A stretch of DNA of 7,362 nucleotides, from NCBI GenBank assembly GCA_900763175.1, contig CAAFJI010000044.1, positions 1-7,362 of the forward strand. The letters run 5' to 3'. This DNA is from Lachnospiraceae bacterium. GTDB taxonomy: Bacteria > Bacillota > Clostridia > Lachnospirales > Lachnospiraceae. This document shows positions 1 through 6,098 of this stretch, one piece after another. The notes under the pieces are model-generated. The model was not told where the DNA came from. It did not search any database and was given only the letters and a program-made list of their open reading frames with translations. Both the position numbers and the translations under genes were made by a program. Positions within the stretch are counted from its first letter, which is position 1. Each line of letters begins with the position of its first letter.

Positions 1-28
1 ATAATGAAAAATATCACCATGAAAAGAG

Positions 29-60
29 TTGCACAAAAAGCAATAATTCAATAATATAAT
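29..60 (+). promoter_or_regulatory. Promoter of groES-groEL operon
   Basis: A sigma-A-like promoter is visible just before the CIRCE operator. The -35 candidate is TTGCAC (29-34). The -10 is TAATAT (52-57), 17 bases downstream, or the overlapping perfect TATAAT (55-60) with a long 20-base spacer. Transcription would start at about 63-68, so the operator lies directly at the start of the transcript, the usual arrangement for HrcA repression. The boxes are read by eye; which -10 is used is uncertain. Confidence 0.65.
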
Positions 61-69
61 GAACAGTAG

Positions 70-96
70 TTAGCACTCAGTAATAATGAGTGCTAG
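70..96 (+). promoter_or_regulatory. CIRCE operator (HrcA binding site)
   Basis: Inverted repeat with arms TTAGCACTC (70-78) and GAGTGCTAG (88-96) separated by 9 bases. The CIRCE consensus is TTAGCACTC-N9-GAGTGCTAA, so only the last base of the right arm deviates. CIRCE is the binding site of the heat-shock repressor HrcA, whose activity depends on GroEL; free GroEL therefore feeds back on its own operon. hrcA itself is not in this window. Confidence 0.96.
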
Positions 97-134
97 TAAA
101 TAGAAAAGCAGAATTTTAAAGGAGGATATAGATC

Positions 135-419
135 ATGAAATTAGTTCCATTAGGCGACAGAGTTGTTTTAAAACAGTTAGAAGCAGAAGAGACAACAAAA
201 TCCGGTATTGTTCTTCCGGGACAGGCACAGGAGAAACCACAGCAGGCAGAAGTAATCGCTGTAGGACCTGGCGGAGTTGTTGACGGAAAAGAAGTAAAGA
301 TGGAAGTTGCCGTAGGAGATAAAGTTATCTATTCCAAATATTCAGGCACAGAAGTAAAACTGGAAAATGAAGAATATATCGTTGTAAAACAGAGTGATAT
401 CCTTGCAATCGTAAAGTAA
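135..419 (+). CDS. groES: Co-chaperonin GroES (Hsp10)
   Basis: A 94-residue protein, the usual length for GroES, which forms the heptameric lid of the GroEL folding chamber in the cytoplasm. It opens with the typical PLGDRVVLK segment (residues 5-13). The mobile loop lies at about residues 16-33 and contains the hydrophobic tripeptide Ile25-Val26-Leu27 that docks on the GroEL apical domain. The GPGG turn of the roof loop and the closing segment with EYIVVKQSDILAIVK complete the family pattern. The start is set by a strong GGAGG (121-125), 9 bases before the ATG. It is the first gene of the operon, directly downstream of CIRCE, with groEL 43 bases after its stop. No abnormality seen. Confidence 0.98.
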   Translation: MKLVPLGDRVVLKQLEAEETTKSGIVLPGQAQEKPQQAEVIAVGPGGVVDGKEVKMEVAVGDKVIYSKYSGTEVKLENEEYIVVKQSDILAIVK

Positions 420-462
420 GATTGCTCGTCAAATGAATTGAAAACAGGAGGAATGATTTATC

Positions 463-2085
463 ATGGCTAAAGAGATTAAATATGGTGCAGAAGCCAGAAC
501 AGCATTGGAAGCAGGTGTGAACAAACTTGCTGATACCGTAAGAGTAACACTTGGACCGAAAGGAAGAAATGTTGTACTTGACAAACAGTTCGGTGCTCCG
601 CTTATCACAAATGATGGTGTTACAATCGCAAAAGAGATCGAACTTGAGGATGCTTTTGAGAACATGGGCGCTCAGCTGATCAAGGAAGTTGCCTCTAAGA
701 CAAACGATGTAGCTGGTGACGGTACCACAACCGCTACTGTACTTGCTCAGGCAATGGTTCACGAAGGAATGAAGAACCTGGCAGCAGGTGCGAACCCGAT
801 CGTTATGAGAAAAGGTATGAAGAAAGCTACAGACGCTGCTGTAGAGGCCATCAAGAACATGAGCCAGAAGGTAAGCGGAAAGAAACAGATTGCAAACGTT
901 GCATCTATTTCTGCTGGAGATAAAGAAGTTGGAGAGCTTGTTGCAAATGCAATGGAGAAAGTTTCTAATGACGGTGTTATTACCGTAGAAGAGTCCAAAA
1001 CAATGCACACAGAGCTTGATTTGGTAGAAGGTATGCAGTTTGACCGTGGATATATTTCCGCATATATGTCAACTGATATGGAGAAGATGGAAGCAACTTT
1101 GGAAGATCCATACATTCTGATTACAGACAAGAAGATTTCCAATATTCAGGAAGTTCTTCCGTTACTGGAGCAGATTGTTCAGGCTGGTGCAAAACTTCTC
1201 ATCATTGCTGAGGATGTTGAGGGTGAAGCTCTTACCACTCTTATCGTAAATAAATTAAGAGGAACTTTCCAGGTTGTAGCTGTAAAAGCTCCTGGCTATG
1301 GTGACAGAAGAAAAGAAATGCTTCAGGATATTGCAATCCTTACAGGTGGTACTGTAATTTCTGACGAGGTCGGTCTGGAACTGAAAGACGCTACAATGGC
1401 TCAGTTAGGCCGTGCAAAATCTGTTAAAGTTGCAAAAGAGACAACCGTTATCGTTGACGGAATGGGAGATAAAGAAACAATTGCTAACCGTGTTGCTCAG
1501 ATTCGTGCACAGATTGAGGAAACAAAATCTGACTTCGATAGAGAGAAACTTCAGGAAAGACTTGCAAAACTGGCAGGCGGCGTAGCTGTCGTACGTGTTG
1601 GTGCAGCTACTGAGACTGAGATGAAAGAAGCAAAACTTCGTATGGAAGATGCTCTTGCAGCTACCAGAGCAGCAGTTGAAGAGGGAATCATCGCAGGCGG
1701 CGGTTCTGCATATATCCACGCTTCCAAAGAAGTTGCAAAACTTGCAGCTACACTTGAGGGAGATGAGAAAACTGGTGCTAACATTATTCTGAAAGCACTG
1801 GAAGCTCCGCTGTTCCGTATCGCAGCAAATGCAGGCCTTGAGGGAGCTGTTATCATCAATAAAGTAAGAGAGTCAGAGCCAGGTGTTGGATTTGATGCTC
1901 TCAATGAGAAATACGTAAACATGGTAGATGAAGGAATCCTTGATCCTGCAAAGGTTACAAGAAGTGCTCTTCAGAATGCGACAAGTGTTGCTTCTACACT
2001 GCTTACAACAGAATCTGTTGTTGCAAACATTAAAGAAGATGCTCCTGCAATGCCAGCTGGCGGCCAGGGTATGGGAATGATGTAA
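463..2085 (+). CDS. groEL: Chaperonin GroEL (Hsp60)
   Basis: A 540-residue protein, the standard length for the 60-kDa subunit of the double-ring ATP-dependent folding chamber. Nucleotide-binding segments are intact: GPKGRN (31-36), the TNDG loop with Asp51, and GDGTTT (85-90), whose Asp86 matches the metal/ATP-contacting aspartate of the family. The apical-domain segment VEGMQFDRGYISAYM and the equatorial segment EDALAATRAAVEEGIIAGGG follow in the normal order. The tail ends in a short Gly/Met-rich run (GGQGMGMM) as in most bacterial GroELs. AGGAGG (446-451) lies 11 bases before the ATG. It is cotranscribed with groES: there is no promoter or terminator in the 43-base gap. Heat-shock control is through CIRCE and HrcA. 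No frameshift or missing motif. Confidence 0.98.
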   Translation: MAKEIKYGAEARTALEAGVNKLADTVRVTLGPKGRNVVLDKQFGAPLITNDGVTIAKEIELEDAFENMGAQLIKEVASKTNDVAGDGTTTATVLAQAMVHEGMKNLAAGANPIVMRKGMKKATDAAVEAIKNMSQKVSGKKQIANVASISAGDKEVGELVANAMEKVSNDGVITVEESKTMHTELDLVEGMQFDRGYISAYMSTDMEKMEATLEDPYILITDKKISNIQEVLPLLEQIVQAGAKLLIIAEDVEGEALTTLIVNKLRGTFQVVAVKAPGYGDRRKEMLQDIAILTGGTVISDEVGLELKDATMAQLGRAKSVKVAKETTVIVDGMGDKETIANRVAQIRAQIEETKSDFDREKLQERLAKLAGGVAVVRVGAATETEMKEAKLRMEDALAATRAAVEEGIIAGGGSAYIHASKEVAKLAATLEGDEKTGANIILKALEAPLFRIAANAGLEGAVIINKVRESEPGVGFDALNEKYVNMVDEGILDPAKVTRSALQNATSVASTLLTTESVVANIKEDAPAMPAGGQGMGMM

Positions 2086-2088
2086 GCA

Positions 2089-2166
2089 GATCAGATAAAA
2101 GCGGAGCAGCTATTTGATCATGAATGAATAGGAAAGCGGATTGAAAATATCTGCTGTCCCGATTTT
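2089..2166 (+). repeat. Structured groEL 3' region containing repeat copy 1
   Basis: This stretch lies between the groEL stop and its terminator. The core 2102-2138 matches 7328-7362 at 29 of 35 aligned positions with two single-base gaps; the first 10 bases, CGGAGCAGCT, are identical. Three pairings can be drawn by hand. (a) GATCAGATA (2089-2097) pairs with TATTTGATC (2111-2119). (b) GCGGAT (2136-2141) pairs with ATCTGC (2149-2154) around a 7-base loop. (c) CGGAGCAGC (2102-2110) pairs with GCTGTCCCG (2153-2161) with one mismatch and one GU, extended by AAAA/TTTT (2097-2100/2163-2166). Pairing (c) excludes the other two. There is no reading frame: the ATG in the core meets a stop after two codons. 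I do not recognise a named RNA family. It could be a palindromic intergenic repeat or a 3' UTR RNA. Confidence 0.55.
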
Positions 2167-2185
2167 CATGAAAAGTTTAGAATTC

Positions 2186-2220
2186 AAAAGGGTCGGTGTC
2201 ATAGACGCTGACCCTTTTTT
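2186..2220 (+). terminator. Rho-independent terminator of groES-groEL
   Basis: A near-perfect hairpin pairs 2189-2200 with 2204-2215 (12 pairs, two of them GU) around a 3-base loop ATA. AAA before it and a run of six T (2215-2220) after it form the classic A-stem-T arrangement. It closes the chaperonin operon about 100 bases after the groEL stop. Confidence 0.93.
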
Positions 2221-2230
2221 GTGTTATACT
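2202..2230 (+). promoter_or_regulatory. Candidate extended -10 promoter for the small membrane protein gene
   Basis: An extended -10 element TGTTATACT (2222-2230) has TG one base before TATACT. A poor -35 match, TAGACG (2202-2207, 4 of 6), sits at 17-base spacing inside the right half of the groEL terminator. Extended -10 promoters need little -35 sequence. Transcription would start around 2237, giving a leader of about 45 bases before the ATG at 2281. Confidence 0.5.
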
Positions 2231-2280
2231 ATTTTACAAAAGCCGCCTGTATATGCGGTGAAACAAAGGAGAACATTGAT

Positions 2281-2784
2281 ATGAGTGATTTGTATTCAGA
2301 ACTGCTTGTCAAAAAAGACCAGACGGTTGCGGACAAGCTTGTGAGGGGCGGGATGATCACACTGGTTGTGCTTTGTGCACTGGCTGGAATCTTATTAACG
2401 CCTCTTCTGTTGTTTGCAGCGATGATACTGGGAATAGCCGCCTACTTTATTCTGCCATATACAGATCTGGAATTTGAGTATCTGTTTATTACCGGTGATC
2501 TGGAAGTGACTAAGATCATGGCGAAATCGAAGAGAAAGAAACTGAAAACCCTAAAGCTTTCTGAATGTGATCTGATGGCACCTTTAAATTCTCACAGACT
2601 GGACTATTACAATGGGAACCAGAAGCTGAAAGTGGTGGATTATTCTTCTGGAAATCCTGAGCACAAGCGTTTTGCCATCATTGCAAGAGATGGAGCGGAC
2701 ACCTGTAAATTTATTTTTGAACCAGATGAAGCATTAGCAAAAACAATGAGAAATTCCGCTCCAAGTAAGGTTTTTTTGGATTAA
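2281..2784 (+). CDS. Small membrane protein of unknown function (DUF6106-like)
   Basis: A 167-residue protein with no function I can assign. The length and layout resemble the uncharacterised DUF6106 family of Clostridia; that is from memory and tentative. A short polar N-terminus (1-20) is followed by two closely spaced hydrophobic segments (about 23-40 and 42-60) forming a hairpin. Then comes a soluble domain of about 100 residues with a basic patch (KSKRKKLK, 82-89) and an FIFEPDEALAKTMR segment near the C-terminus. No catalytic motif, lipobox or metal site is evident. The start is ATG 2281, because AAGGAG (2266-2271) lies 9 bases upstream. The frame is open back to a GTG at 2221, but that codon sits inside the promoter -10 region. 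It probably has its own promoter and no terminator before guaB, so some read-through into guaB is possible. Confidence 0.8.
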   Translation: MSDLYSELLVKKDQTVADKLVRGGMITLVVLCALAGILLTPLLLFAAMILGIAAYFILPYTDLEFEYLFITGDLEVTKIMAKSKRKKLKTLKLSECDLMAPLNSHRLDYYNGNQKLKVVDYSSGNPEHKRFAIIARDGADTCKFIFEPDEALAKTMRNSAPSKVFLD

Positions 2785-2793
2785 TTTACTGGA

Positions 2794-2822
2794 TTGACAC
2801 CTTTTCTATTTTTTGTTACACT
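2794..2822 (+). promoter_or_regulatory. guaB promoter
   Basis: A perfect -35 TTGACA (2794-2799), a 17-base spacer and an extended -10 TGTTACACT (2814-2822, hexamer TACACT). It begins 10 bases after the stop of the upstream gene. Predicted start is near 2829, leaving a leader of about 38 bases, too short for a purine riboswitch. Confidence 0.8.
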
Positions 2823-2866
2823 TAAAAACAAACCAAAAGTTACTATACGACAAGGGAGGAAAAGCA

Positions 2867-4324
2867 ATGGGTACTATCATTGGTGAAGGTATTACTTTTG
2901 ATGATGTGCTTTTAGTTCCGGCATATTCCAAAGTAATCCCGAATCAGGTTGATGTTTCAACGTATCTTACAAAGAAGATTAAACTGAACATTCCCATGAT
3001 GAGCGCAGGAATGGACACCGTTACCGAGTATAATATGGCCATCGCTATGGCAAGACAGGGTGGTATCGGTATTATCCATAAGAATATGTCTATCGAAGCT
3101 CAGGCAGATGAGGTAGACAAGGTTAAGCGTTCTGAGAATGGAGTTATCACAGATCCGTTTTTCTTATCTCCAGAACACACATTAAAGGATGCCAACGATT
3201 TAATGGCAAAATTCCGTATTTCCGGAGTTCCGATCACAGAAGGCAAGAAGCTGGTAGGTATCATTACCAACCGTGATCTGAAATTTGAGACAGATTTCAG
3301 CAAGAAGATTAAAGAATCCATGACATCTGAAGGACTTATCACAGCTAAGGAAGGCATTACGCTGGAGGAAGCAAAACAGATTCTTGCAAAATCCCGTAAG
3401 GAAAAATTACCCATTGTAGATGATGATTTCAATTTAAAAGGACTTATCACCATCAAGGACATTGAAAAGCAGATCAAATATCCCCTCGCTGCCAAGGATG
3501 AGCAGGGACGTTTGCTCTGCGGTGCTGCTGTTGGTATCACAGCCAATGTGCTTGCCCGTGTAGAGGCTCTTGTAAATGCCAATGTTGATGTTATTGTTGT
3601 AGACTCCGCTCACGGACATTCAGAGAATATTCTTCGTGCCGTACGTGAGATTAAGGCTGCATATCCGGATTTACAGGTAATTGCAGGAAATGTAGCTACA
3701 GGAGCTGCTACCAAAGCATTGATTGATGCAGGCGTAGATGCTGTCAAGGTTGGTATCGGGCCTGGATCTATCTGCACTACCCGTGTTGTTGCCGGAATCG
3801 GTGTACCTCAGATTACTGCTGTTATGGATTGTTATGAAGTTGCCAAACGTTACGGCATTCCGATCATTGCAGATGGTGGTATCAAGTACTCTGGAGACGT
3901 TACCAAGGCAATTGCTGCTGGTGCAAATGTTTGTATGATGGGTAGTATGTTCGCAGGATGCGATGAAAGCCCGGGAACTTTTGAACTGTACCAGGGAAGA
4001 AAATATAAGGTATATCGTGGCATGGGTTCCATTGCTGCTATGGAAAATGGAAGTAAGGATCGCTATTTCCAGGAGAATGCCAAGAAGCTTGTACCAGAAG
4101 GCGTTGAGGGTCGTGTCGCTTACAAGGGGCATCTGGAAGATACAGTATTCCAGCTGATCGGCGGCCTTCGTTCCGGAATGGGCTATTGTGGAGCTGAGAA
4201 TATTGAAGCACTGAAGACAACTGGAAAATTTGTTAAGATTTCCGCTGCTTCTCTGAAAGAGTCTCATCCACATGACATTCACATTACAAAAGAAGCACCG
4301 AACTATAGTGTAGATGATAAATAA
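2867..4324 (+). CDS. guaB: Inosine-5'-monophosphate dehydrogenase
   Basis: A 485-residue IMP dehydrogenase, full length for the bacterial family. It oxidises IMP to XMP with NAD+, the first committed step to GMP, in the cytoplasm. The first barrel segment (1-95) carries TFDDVLLVPAYS and NIPMMSAGMDTVTE. Two CBS domains occupy about 96-205, with the paired signatures FRISGVPITEG/GIITNRDL and EKLPIVDDD/GLITIKDIE. The barrel resumes with Asp247 in VVDSAHG, the catalytic loop GPGSICTT with nucleophile Cys303, DGGIKYSGD, and the mobile flap with SKDRYF (Arg399) and EGRVAYKG. The start is ATG 2867, with GGAGG (2855-2859) 7 bases upstream. A TTG start at 2813 would lie inside the promoter. The stop overlaps the ATG of the downstream amidase frame by one base. 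CBS domains in this family bind purine nucleotides allosterically. Confidence 0.98.
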   Translation: MGTIIGEGITFDDVLLVPAYSKVIPNQVDVSTYLTKKIKLNIPMMSAGMDTVTEYNMAIAMARQGGIGIIHKNMSIEAQADEVDKVKRSENGVITDPFFLSPEHTLKDANDLMAKFRISGVPITEGKKLVGIITNRDLKFETDFSKKIKESMTSEGLITAKEGITLEEAKQILAKSRKEKLPIVDDDFNLKGLITIKDIEKQIKYPLAAKDEQGRLLCGAAVGITANVLARVEALVNANVDVIVVDSAHGHSENILRAVREIKAAYPDLQVIAGNVATGAATKALIDAGVDAVKVGIGPGSICTTRVVAGIGVPQITAVMDCYEVAKRYGIPIIADGGIKYSGDVTKAIAAGANVCMMGSMFAGCDESPGTFELYQGRKYKVYRGMGSIAAMENGSKDRYFQENAKKLVPEGVEGRVAYKGHLEDTVFQLIGGLRSGMGYCGAENIEALKTTGKFVKISAASLKESHPHDIHITKEAPNYSVDDK

Positions 4325-5097
4325 TGAATAGAAACTTTTTAAGGCCGTCTTTTTCAAGGCGGCCTTTTTCAGATAATAAGGTTAAAAATACAAAAGAGCG
4401 CAGGATTCGCCAGAGAAACTGTCGTGTGGCAGCTGCCGCAATTCTTTTTATCCTGGTTCTGCTTGGCGTGATTATTCTGCTTGTGAGGAGAAATACAGCT
4501 ACCGAAGAAACGGATTCTGAGAATATGCAGGAGACAGAAGTGGAACGTGACAGTAGCGGTCCGGAAGAGTGGATGAAGCAAGGGGCACCATATATAGATG
4601 TCCAGCTGCTTACTCCAAATGAATATTCAAGGCCTCAGCTGCCACTTACCCAGGTGAATTATATTGCCATCCACTATACTGCTAATCCTGGGGCATCTGC
4701 CCAGGCAAACAGAGATTATTTCGAGAATCTTGCTGTCACTCATGAGACGAAGGTGAGCAGCCATTTTGTCATAGGACTGGAGGGAGAAGTAATCCAGTGC
4801 ATTCCTACAGCAGAGATGTCTTATGCCACCAATTCCCGGAATGTGGATACTATTTCTATAGAATGCTGTCATAAAGATGAAACAGGAGCTTTTGAGCAGG
4901 CAACCTACGATTCCGTAGTGAAGCTTACTGCCTGGCTTTGTGCCAGGTTCGGACTGACTCAGGAGCAGGTAATCCGCCATTATGATGTGACGGGAAAGGA
5001 ATGTCCCAAGTATTATGTGGATTACCCAGATGCCTGGGAGCAGATGAAGGCAGACATTGGAGAGCAGATTGCCGTTGATGAAGAACTGATGAGCTGA
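4324..5097 (+). CDS. Membrane-anchored N-acetylmuramoyl-L-alanine amidase (Amidase_2 fold)
   Basis: Up to 257 residues. A strongly basic N-terminus (about 1-34) precedes one hydrophobic helix (35-54), then a Glu/Thr/Ser-rich linker (57-85) and an Amidase_2 (T7 lysozyme/AmpD-like) domain from about 90 to 245. This is the layout of a signal-anchored cell-wall enzyme that cuts the lactyl-peptide bond of peptidoglycan outside the membrane. Likely zinc ligands are His117 (IAIHYTAN), His219 and Cys227 (HYDVTGKECP). Lys225, two before the Cys, matches the T7 lysozyme spacing. SSHFVI (145-150) and Glu180 (SIECC) are further family landmarks. The start is the weak point: ATG 4324 has no visible Shine-Dalgarno site and overlaps the guaB stop (TAATG). 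The only later candidate before the helix is GTG 4426, also without a good site and losing the basic region. Translational coupling to guaB is possible, but the terminator at 4341-4369 would limit transcription. Confidence 0.85.
   Translation: MNRNFLRPSFSRRPFSDNKVKNTKERRIRQRNCRVAAAAILFILVLLGVIILLVRRNTATEETDSENMQETEVERDSSGPEEWMKQGAPYIDVQLLTPNEYSRPQLPLTQVNYIAIHYTANPGASAQANRDYFENLAVTHETKVSSHFVIGLEGEVIQCIPTAEMSYATNSRNVDTISIECCHKDETGAFEQATYDSVVKLTAWLCARFGLTQEQVIRHYDVTGKECPKYYVDYPDAWEQMKADIGEQIAVDEELMS
4341..4369 (+). terminator. Intrinsic terminator of guaB, inside the amidase frame
   Basis: Left arm 4341-4351 pairs with right arm 4356-4366 (11 pairs, one GU, including GGCCG/CGGCC) around a 4-base loop, followed by five T (4365-4369). 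It begins 17 bases after the guaB stop and looks fully functional. If the amidase starts at ATG 4324, this hairpin also encodes its residues 6-15. Confidence 0.9.
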
Positions 5098-5103
5098 TTT
5101 ACC

Positions 5104-5134
5104 TGTATTCTGGAAAGAAATACAAGAATTTTGC
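5104..5134 (+). terminator. Weak candidate terminator after the amidase gene
   Basis: TGTATT (5104-5109) pairs with AATACA (5119-5124). Two more pairs (CT/AG) follow past a bulged A around a GGAA loop, then AGAATTTT. The stem is AT-rich and the T run short, so termination would be inefficient. It is the only hairpin I see between the amidase stop and the next promoter. Confidence 0.3.
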
Positions 5135-5158
5135 CGTCAAAACAAAATATTTTCCATC

Positions 5159-5187
5159 TTGAAAAGTACAGGAAAGTATTGTAATAT
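5159..5187 (+). promoter_or_regulatory. Promoter of the ZTP-riboswitch purine operon
   Basis: -35 TTGAAA (5159-5164, 5 of 6) and -10 TAATAT (5182-5187, 4 of 6) at exactly 17-base spacing. Transcription would start near 5194, just before the first riboswitch stem at 5196, which supports the assignment. Confidence 0.65.
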
Positions 5188-5193
5188 AAGAAA

Positions 5194-5280
5194 GAACTGC
5201 ATGACTGGCGGATTAGTGGGATCACCCACAGGGAGTGCAGTATAGAGTTGATGAAATTTGTGCCGACCGCCTGGGCAGCC
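5194..5280 (+). promoter_or_regulatory. ZTP/ZMP riboswitch aptamer (pfl motif)
   Basis: The conserved pfl features are present in order. P1 pairs ACTGCA (5196-5201) with TGCAGT (5236-5241). The invariant-type GACTGGCG (5203-5210) follows. P2 pairs GTGGG (5216-5220) with CCCAC (5225-5229). GGGAG (5231-5235) closes the first domain. After a linker (5242-5260), the 3' domain carries CCGACCGCCTGGGC (5263-5276), with P3 pairing TGCC (5261-5264) with GGCA (5274-5277). The diagnostic pseudoknot pairs GGCG (5207-5210) with CGCC (5268-5271). This RNA class binds the purine intermediates ZMP (AICAR) and ZTP, which build up when 10-formyl-tetrahydrofolate is scarce. The two downstream genes make the enzymes for ZMP to IMP, which fits exactly. 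Confidence 0.95.
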
Positions 5281-5307
5281 TGGATGAAAGGCTACCCAGG
5301 CGTTTTT
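5268..5307 (+). terminator. Riboswitch-controlled terminator (ON switch expression platform)
   Basis: CGCCTGGG (5268-5275) pairs perfectly with CCCAGGCG (5295-5302). After one C-A mismatch, AGCCT (5277-5281) pairs with AGGCT (5289-5293) around the loop GGATGAA. Five T follow (5303-5307). The left arm contains all four aptamer bases used in the pseudoknot (5268-5271) and the 3' side of P3. Ligand-bound aptamer and terminator therefore exclude each other: ligand should stop terminator formation and turn the operon on. Confidence 0.93.
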
Positions 5308-5311
5308 GTCG

Positions 5312-5340
5312 TTAAGGACAAAAAATAGATTTTTTCTTAA
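5312..5340 (+). other. AT-rich hairpin between riboswitch terminator and start site
   Basis: TTAAG (5312-5316) pairs with CTTAA (5336-5340), and A6 (5320-5325) pairs with T6 (5330-5335), with a GAC internal bulge and a TAGA loop. It ends six bases before the AAAGGAG ribosome binding site (5346-5352). The stem is weak, and a role in termination or translation is only a possibility. Confidence 0.25.
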
Positions 5341-5361
5341 TAGCGAAAGGAGAGCTTCTAC

Positions 5362-6075
5362 ATGGAAATGATAGCACTGCAAAAAGAACTGAAAGAGAAT
5401 TCCTACCCTGGAAGAGGAATTATTATCGGACGTTCCCAGGATGGAACAAAAGCTGTTGCAGCATATTTTATTATGGGCAGAAGCGAAAACAGCCGCAATC
5501 GTATTTTTGTGGAAGATGGCGAGGGCATCCGTACACAGGCATTTGATCCATCCAAATTGGTAGATCCAAGTCTGATCATTTATGCGCCTGTACGGGCCCT
5601 TGGAAATAAAACAATTGTCACCAACGGAGATCAGACAGATACAATTTATGAAGGTATGGATCATCAGCTCACATTTGAGCAGTCCCTGCGCTCAAGAGAA
5701 TTTGAGCCGGATGGACCAAATTACACTCCACGTATTTCCGGCATTATGCACGTTGAGAATGGAAATTACAGCTACGCAATGTCTATTCTGAAAAGCAATA
5801 ACGGAGATCCATCTTCCTGCAATCGCTACACCTTTGCGTATCAAAATGCAAAAGCAGGTGAGGGACATTTTATCCATACTTACAAATGCAACGGCAATCC
5901 TCTTCCAAGTTTTGAGGGCGAACCGAAGCTGGTTCAGATTCCAGATGACATGGATGCATTTGCGGCAATGCTCTGGGAAAGTCTGAACGAAGAGAACAAA
6001 GTCTCTCTCTTTGTAAGATATATTGATATTGAAACTGGAAAATATCAGTCAAAGATCATCAACAAAAATCACTGA
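5362..6075 (+). CDS. purO: IMP cyclohydrolase, PurO-like
   Basis: A 237-residue protein of the IMP cyclohydrolase family related to archaeal PurO (Ntn-hydrolase-like fold). It closes the ring of FAICAR to give IMP, the last step of de novo purine synthesis. It lacks any resemblance to the N-terminal cyclohydrolase domain of ordinary PurH. Landmarks shared with PurO, as I recall them, are YPGRGIIIGR near the N-terminus, VAAYFIMGRSENSRNR (about 33-48), VTNGDQTDTIYEG (87-99, PurO: SNGxxTDTI) and FEPDGPNYTPRISG (114-127, PurO: TPRI). The C-terminal part is longer than in archaeal proteins of about 200 residues. ATG 5362 has AAAGGAG 9 bases upstream and is preferred over the in-frame ATG at 5368. 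It is the first gene under the ZTP riboswitch, and its partner follows 23 bases after the stop. The symbol purO is by homology. Confidence 0.9.
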   Translation: MEMIALQKELKENSYPGRGIIIGRSQDGTKAVAAYFIMGRSENSRNRIFVEDGEGIRTQAFDPSKLVDPSLIIYAPVRALGNKTIVTNGDQTDTIYEGMDHQLTFEQSLRSREFEPDGPNYTPRISGIMHVENGNYSYAMSILKSNNGDPSSCNRYTFAYQNAKAGEGHFIHTYKCNGNPLPSFEGEPKLVQIPDDMDAFAAMLWESLNEENKVSLFVRYIDIETGKYQSKIINKNH

Positions 6076-6098
6076 GAAAACAGATGGAGGAAAAGAGC

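Noticed and set aside
325..1008. Long minus-strand open frame across groES and groEL
   Set aside because: It is antisense to two certain genes, has no ribosome binding site, and gives a Cys/Ser/Phe-rich low-quality protein typical of a shadow frame. The same holds for the other minus-strand frames over groEL, guaB and the purine genes.
2221..2280. GTG start extending the small membrane protein by 20 residues
   Set aside because: The codon overlaps the extended -10 element and has no ribosome binding site. AAGGAG at 2266-2271 clearly serves ATG 2281.
2761..2815. Terminator after the small membrane protein gene
   Set aside because: There are T runs (2771-2777, 2809-2814) but no stem-loop directly before either; they belong to the end of the gene and the guaB promoter spacer.
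2813..2866. Upstream TTG start extending GuaB by 18 residues
   Set aside because: The codon lies within the -10 region of the guaB promoter and lacks a Shine-Dalgarno site. ATG 2867 has GGAGG at good spacing and gives the standard GuaB N-terminus.
2823..2866. Guanine or other purine riboswitch in the guaB leader
   Set aside because: The leader is only about 38 bases and shows none of the purine aptamer's stems or conserved loops.
5194..5307. Tetrahydrofolate riboswitch as an alternative reading of the purine leader
   Set aside because: The pseudoknot GGCG/CGCC, the GTGGG/CCCAC stem and the CCGCCTGGGC block are specific to the ZTP (pfl) class; THF riboswitch signatures are absent.
6084..6098. 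Earlier ATG for the AICAR formyltransferase
   Set aside because: It lies on the Shine-Dalgarno sequence of ATG 6099 and has no site of its own within reach.
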